From assembly GCA_019058135.1 (NCBI GenBank), contig JAHLWE010000301.1, positions 1-7,288 of the forward strand: 7,288 nucleotides of DNA, given 5' to 3'. Each line of letters opens with the position of its first letter. Positions within the stretch are counted from its first letter, which is position 1. Positions 6,048-7,288 of the stretch are shown here, piece by piece. The position numbers were made by a program, and so were the translations under genes. A model generated the notes under the pieces. It was given only the letters and a program-made list of their open reading frames with translations, ran no database searches and had not been told where the DNA came from. Source of the stretch: Promethearchaeota archaeon (GTDB lineage: Archaea > Asgardarchaeota > Lokiarchaeia > Sigyniarchaeales > SOKP01).

Positions 6048-6682
6048 AAAAGCAGATTAACAGCTCTCACACCTATATTTTTCGCTACTCTTTGCCCTAT
6101 TTCGTCGATTTCACCTTTCTTTATGAATTCTTTACGCCCATATTTTTGTAAGGATGTCATTGGAATGTTCTCATCTATTACAGGATTCCCCAACGCACCA
6201 AAACAAACCATACCTTGAATAAAGGCAAAATTTATTAAATCTGATACAACTCCTGCAGCACCACCATTTCTTAAGCCTGATGCTCCCATAGGTGCAAAAA
6301 TTATATCCTTTAATTTATAATTTGCCATTTTCCAAGGTCTTGAACGGTCTATAAATACTTTAGTTAGACCGGATACACTCCCAAAATAGCACGGAGCTGC
6401 TATAAAAATTGCATCAGCACTTAATATTTTTTCTTCTAATTTCTTAAAATCATCCTTTTCAGATAATGGACATTCATACGGCTCCCGCAAGCATTGATCA
6501 CAACCTGTACATTGCTCCAATTTATAATCCACCAAATAAATTTTTTCAATTTCAATAGTTTCATCTGTTTCTTTAGCTCCTTTCAGTGCTTCTTCTACCA
6601 AGAAATCGCAAGATCGATTTTTCCTTGGAGATCCGCAAATTCCTAGAATTCTTTTAGGGCTTTTTTCAATCTCTTCTGCCAA
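6029..6682 (-). CDS. Iron-sulfur flavoprotein (Isf-like, NADPH-dependent FMN reductase fold), TTG start
   Basis: This 217-residue protein has the flavodoxin-like fold of the FMN reductase family. The phosphate-binding loop is GSPRKNRS at 17-24. A compact cluster motif C58-x2-C61-x2-C64-x6-C71 fits the CX2CX2CX4-7C pattern of archaeal iron-sulfur flavoproteins, which bind one [4Fe-4S] cluster. Flavin-contacting segments follow: APCYFGSVSGLTKVFIDR at 96-113 and APMGASGLRNGGAAG at 130-144. Isf proteins are soluble homo-oligomers that pass electrons from ferredoxin to acceptors such as O2, H2O2 or other carriers. The start is TTG: AGGTGA lies 9 nt upstream, an in-frame TGA occurs two codons before the TTG, and the next in-frame ATG is far inside the protein (M119). 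It is transcribed towards the membrane cassette. Its physiological partner is unknown; the HdrD-like proteins nearby are possible but unproven. Confidence 0.93.
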   Translation of the reverse strand: MAEEIEKSPKRILGICGSPRKNRSCDFLVEEALKGAKETDETIEIEKIYLVDYKLEQCTGCDQCLREPYECPLSEKDDFKKLEEKILSADAIFIAAPCYFGSVSGLTKVFIDRSRPWKMANYKLKDIIFAPMGASGLRNGGAAGVVSDLINFAFIQGMVCFGALGNPVIDENIPMTSLQKYGRKEFIKKGEIDEIGQRVAKNIGVRAVNLLLKMKNK

Positions 6683-6691
6683 TTTTCACTT

Positions 6692-6697
6692 TCACCT
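6692..6697 (-). promoter_or_regulatory. Shine-Dalgarno AGGTGA for the TTG start of the flavoprotein
   Basis: AGGTGA on the minus strand lies 9 nt before TTG at 6682-6680. With the in-frame stop at 6688-6686 this settles the start as TTG. Confidence 0.7.
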
Positions 6698-6725
6698 AAA
6701 TAATTAATAATAAATACGGTTATTA

Positions 6726-6740
6726 AATTTATATATTATT
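6726..6740 (-). promoter_or_regulatory. Candidate TATA box of the flavoprotein gene
   Basis: On the minus strand AATAATATATAAATT lies about 30-40 nt before the Shine-Dalgarno at 6697. A start of transcription about 25 nt downstream would give a short leader containing the ribosome site. The call rests on position and composition only. Confidence 0.35.
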
Positions 6741-6996
6741 CAATTTCAATTTATAAAAAGATAAAAATCGATTTATAGAAAAATGTAAACTATAATAATT
6801 TTATAAATTTATGGAAAATATCACTTTATTAATCCAATAAAACTTCTTCTGGTCTTTTCTTTTACTTTATTTTAAGGTCTCCTAAGAGTAATTATTAAGA
6901 AAACTATAAATATAAAATAATAAAATTATATTACAATTGGGTTAAAAATTTTTTAATTTTGATAAGTATAAGATAATAAAAGATAGTAAGGGTTCT

Positions 6997-7288
6997 ATGA
7001 AATATTTTAGAGAGTTAACGAAAGAATTTAAAAGTAAAAAAGATATCGAACAAAAGTTAAATTTTTATCAAAATTTTATTGAGCGAAAGTTATCAGAAAA
7101 TGATTTACTATCTGCTTTAAATAAATGTCAATCTGCCTTAACACTACGCAGAGAAAATAAAGAATTTGGATTGGGGACCTACTTACAGAGATTTAATGAA
7201 TTAAATGAATTAATAAATCAAAAAATCCTAGAATTCCGCAATTCTTATGAAATTAAATTATTAAATATGAATTATATAACCCTTACTC
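6997..7288 (+). CDS. Helical protein of unknown function, 3' end cut by window
   Basis: ATG at 6997 opens a frame that runs 97 codons to the window edge with no stop, far longer than expected by chance in DNA this A/T-rich. The visible part (MKYFRELTKEFKSKKDIEQK..., ending in NMNYITLT) is charged, rich in lysine, glutamate, asparagine and leucine, and should be almost wholly alpha-helical. Residues 17-52 (IEQKLNFYQNF to CQSALTLRREN) and 65-90 have heptad-like hydrophobic spacing, as in helical-hairpin or TPR-like repeats, but no motif is strong enough to name a family. No signal peptide or membrane segment is seen. AAGGGT ends 3 nt before the ATG, too close for a typical ribosome site, so the transcript may be leaderless or the site weak. 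It is divergent from the flavoprotein gene. Confidence 0.7.
   Translation, partial: MKYFRELTKEFKSKKDIEQKLNFYQNFIERKLSENDLLSALNKCQSALTLRRENKEFGLGTYLQRFNELNELINQKILEFRNSYEIKLLNMNYITLT

Larger units (their letters stand above)
6683..6996. other. Divergent intergenic region, about 314 bp, no gene seen
   Basis: Apart from the flavoprotein promoter signals at its left end, this very A/T-rich stretch shows no credible gene on either strand. Several TATA-like boxes face right: TATAAATATAAAATAA at 6905-6920 and AAGTATAAGATAA near 6964-6976, either of which could drive the gene at 6997. A slightly less A/T-rich patch at about 6841-6890 (CTTCTTCTGGTC and AAGGTCTCCTAAGAG) has no recognised structure. 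No tRNA, CRISPR or insertion-sequence end is visible. Confidence 0.5.

Noticed and set aside
6811..6840. A 9-codon frame ATG...TAA in the divergent intergenic region (MENITLLIQ)
   Set aside because: It has no Shine-Dalgarno, no conserved feature, and such frames are frequent by chance in A/T-rich DNA.
6941..6962. A/T palindrome (TTAAAAATTTTTTAATTTT) upstream of the right-edge gene, as an operator or terminator
   Set aside because: It is short, made only of A and T, and similar runs occur all over the intergenic DNA; it has no distinctive position relative to a promoter box.
1..7288. CRISPR arrays, tRNAs, rRNA, insertion sequences, toxin-antitoxin or defence genes
   Set aside because: No repeat-spacer pattern, cloverleaf, transposase frame, terminal inverted repeats or characteristic motifs of such systems were found on either strand.

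Overview
The window is AT-rich throughout and looks archaeal. It carries a two-subunit aconitase X (AcnX), HdrD-type iron-sulfur proteins, Shine-Dalgarno motifs of the AGGTGA/GGAGGTG type, A/T-only promoter-like boxes, an extracytoplasmic protein rich in N-glycosylation sequons, and a membrane protein with a C-terminal zinc ribbon. The overall style suggests a Lokiarchaeia-like Asgard archaeon, but this is a guess from style; no rRNA or ribosomal protein is present to settle it.

Layout. (1) Positions 1-1575, minus strand: an AcnX operon. The large catalytic subunit comes first and the small swivel subunit (cut by the window start) follows, with a TAATG stop/start overlap. The large subunit very probably begins at a non-standard ATT codon at 1575, not at the ATG at 1509. 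(2) 1576-1748: a divergent promoter region with an 11-bp inverted repeat whose arms are TATA-like for each direction. (3) 1749-4479, plus strand: two paralogous HdrD-like proteins (two N-terminal [4Fe-4S] motifs followed by two CCG domains). The first has lost every cysteine of its N-terminal CCG domain; the second has lost one. (4) 4597-5999, plus strand: a tight three-gene cassette of unrecognised membrane proteins: a single-pass protein with an outer beta-rich domain, a four-pass protein, and a small membrane protein ending in a zinc ribbon. (5) 6029-6682, minus strand: an Isf-type iron-sulfur flavoprotein starting with TTG, convergent with the cassette over a 29-bp A/T hairpin region. (6) 6683-6996: a divergent intergenic region. 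(7) 6997 to the end, plus strand: the start of a helical protein of unknown function, cut by the window edge.

How they may work together. The HdrD-like pair probably passes electrons through cubane and CCG-type clusters, and the flavoprotein is another low-potential electron carrier, so three of the genes are redox proteins, and AcnX is itself an iron-sulfur dehydratase. Whether AcnX here is the phosphomevalonate dehydratase of the archaeal mevalonate pathway is uncertain, because its small subunit departs from that type. The membrane cassette is the least explained part: three translationally linked genes that could form one cell-surface-to-cytoplasm complex.
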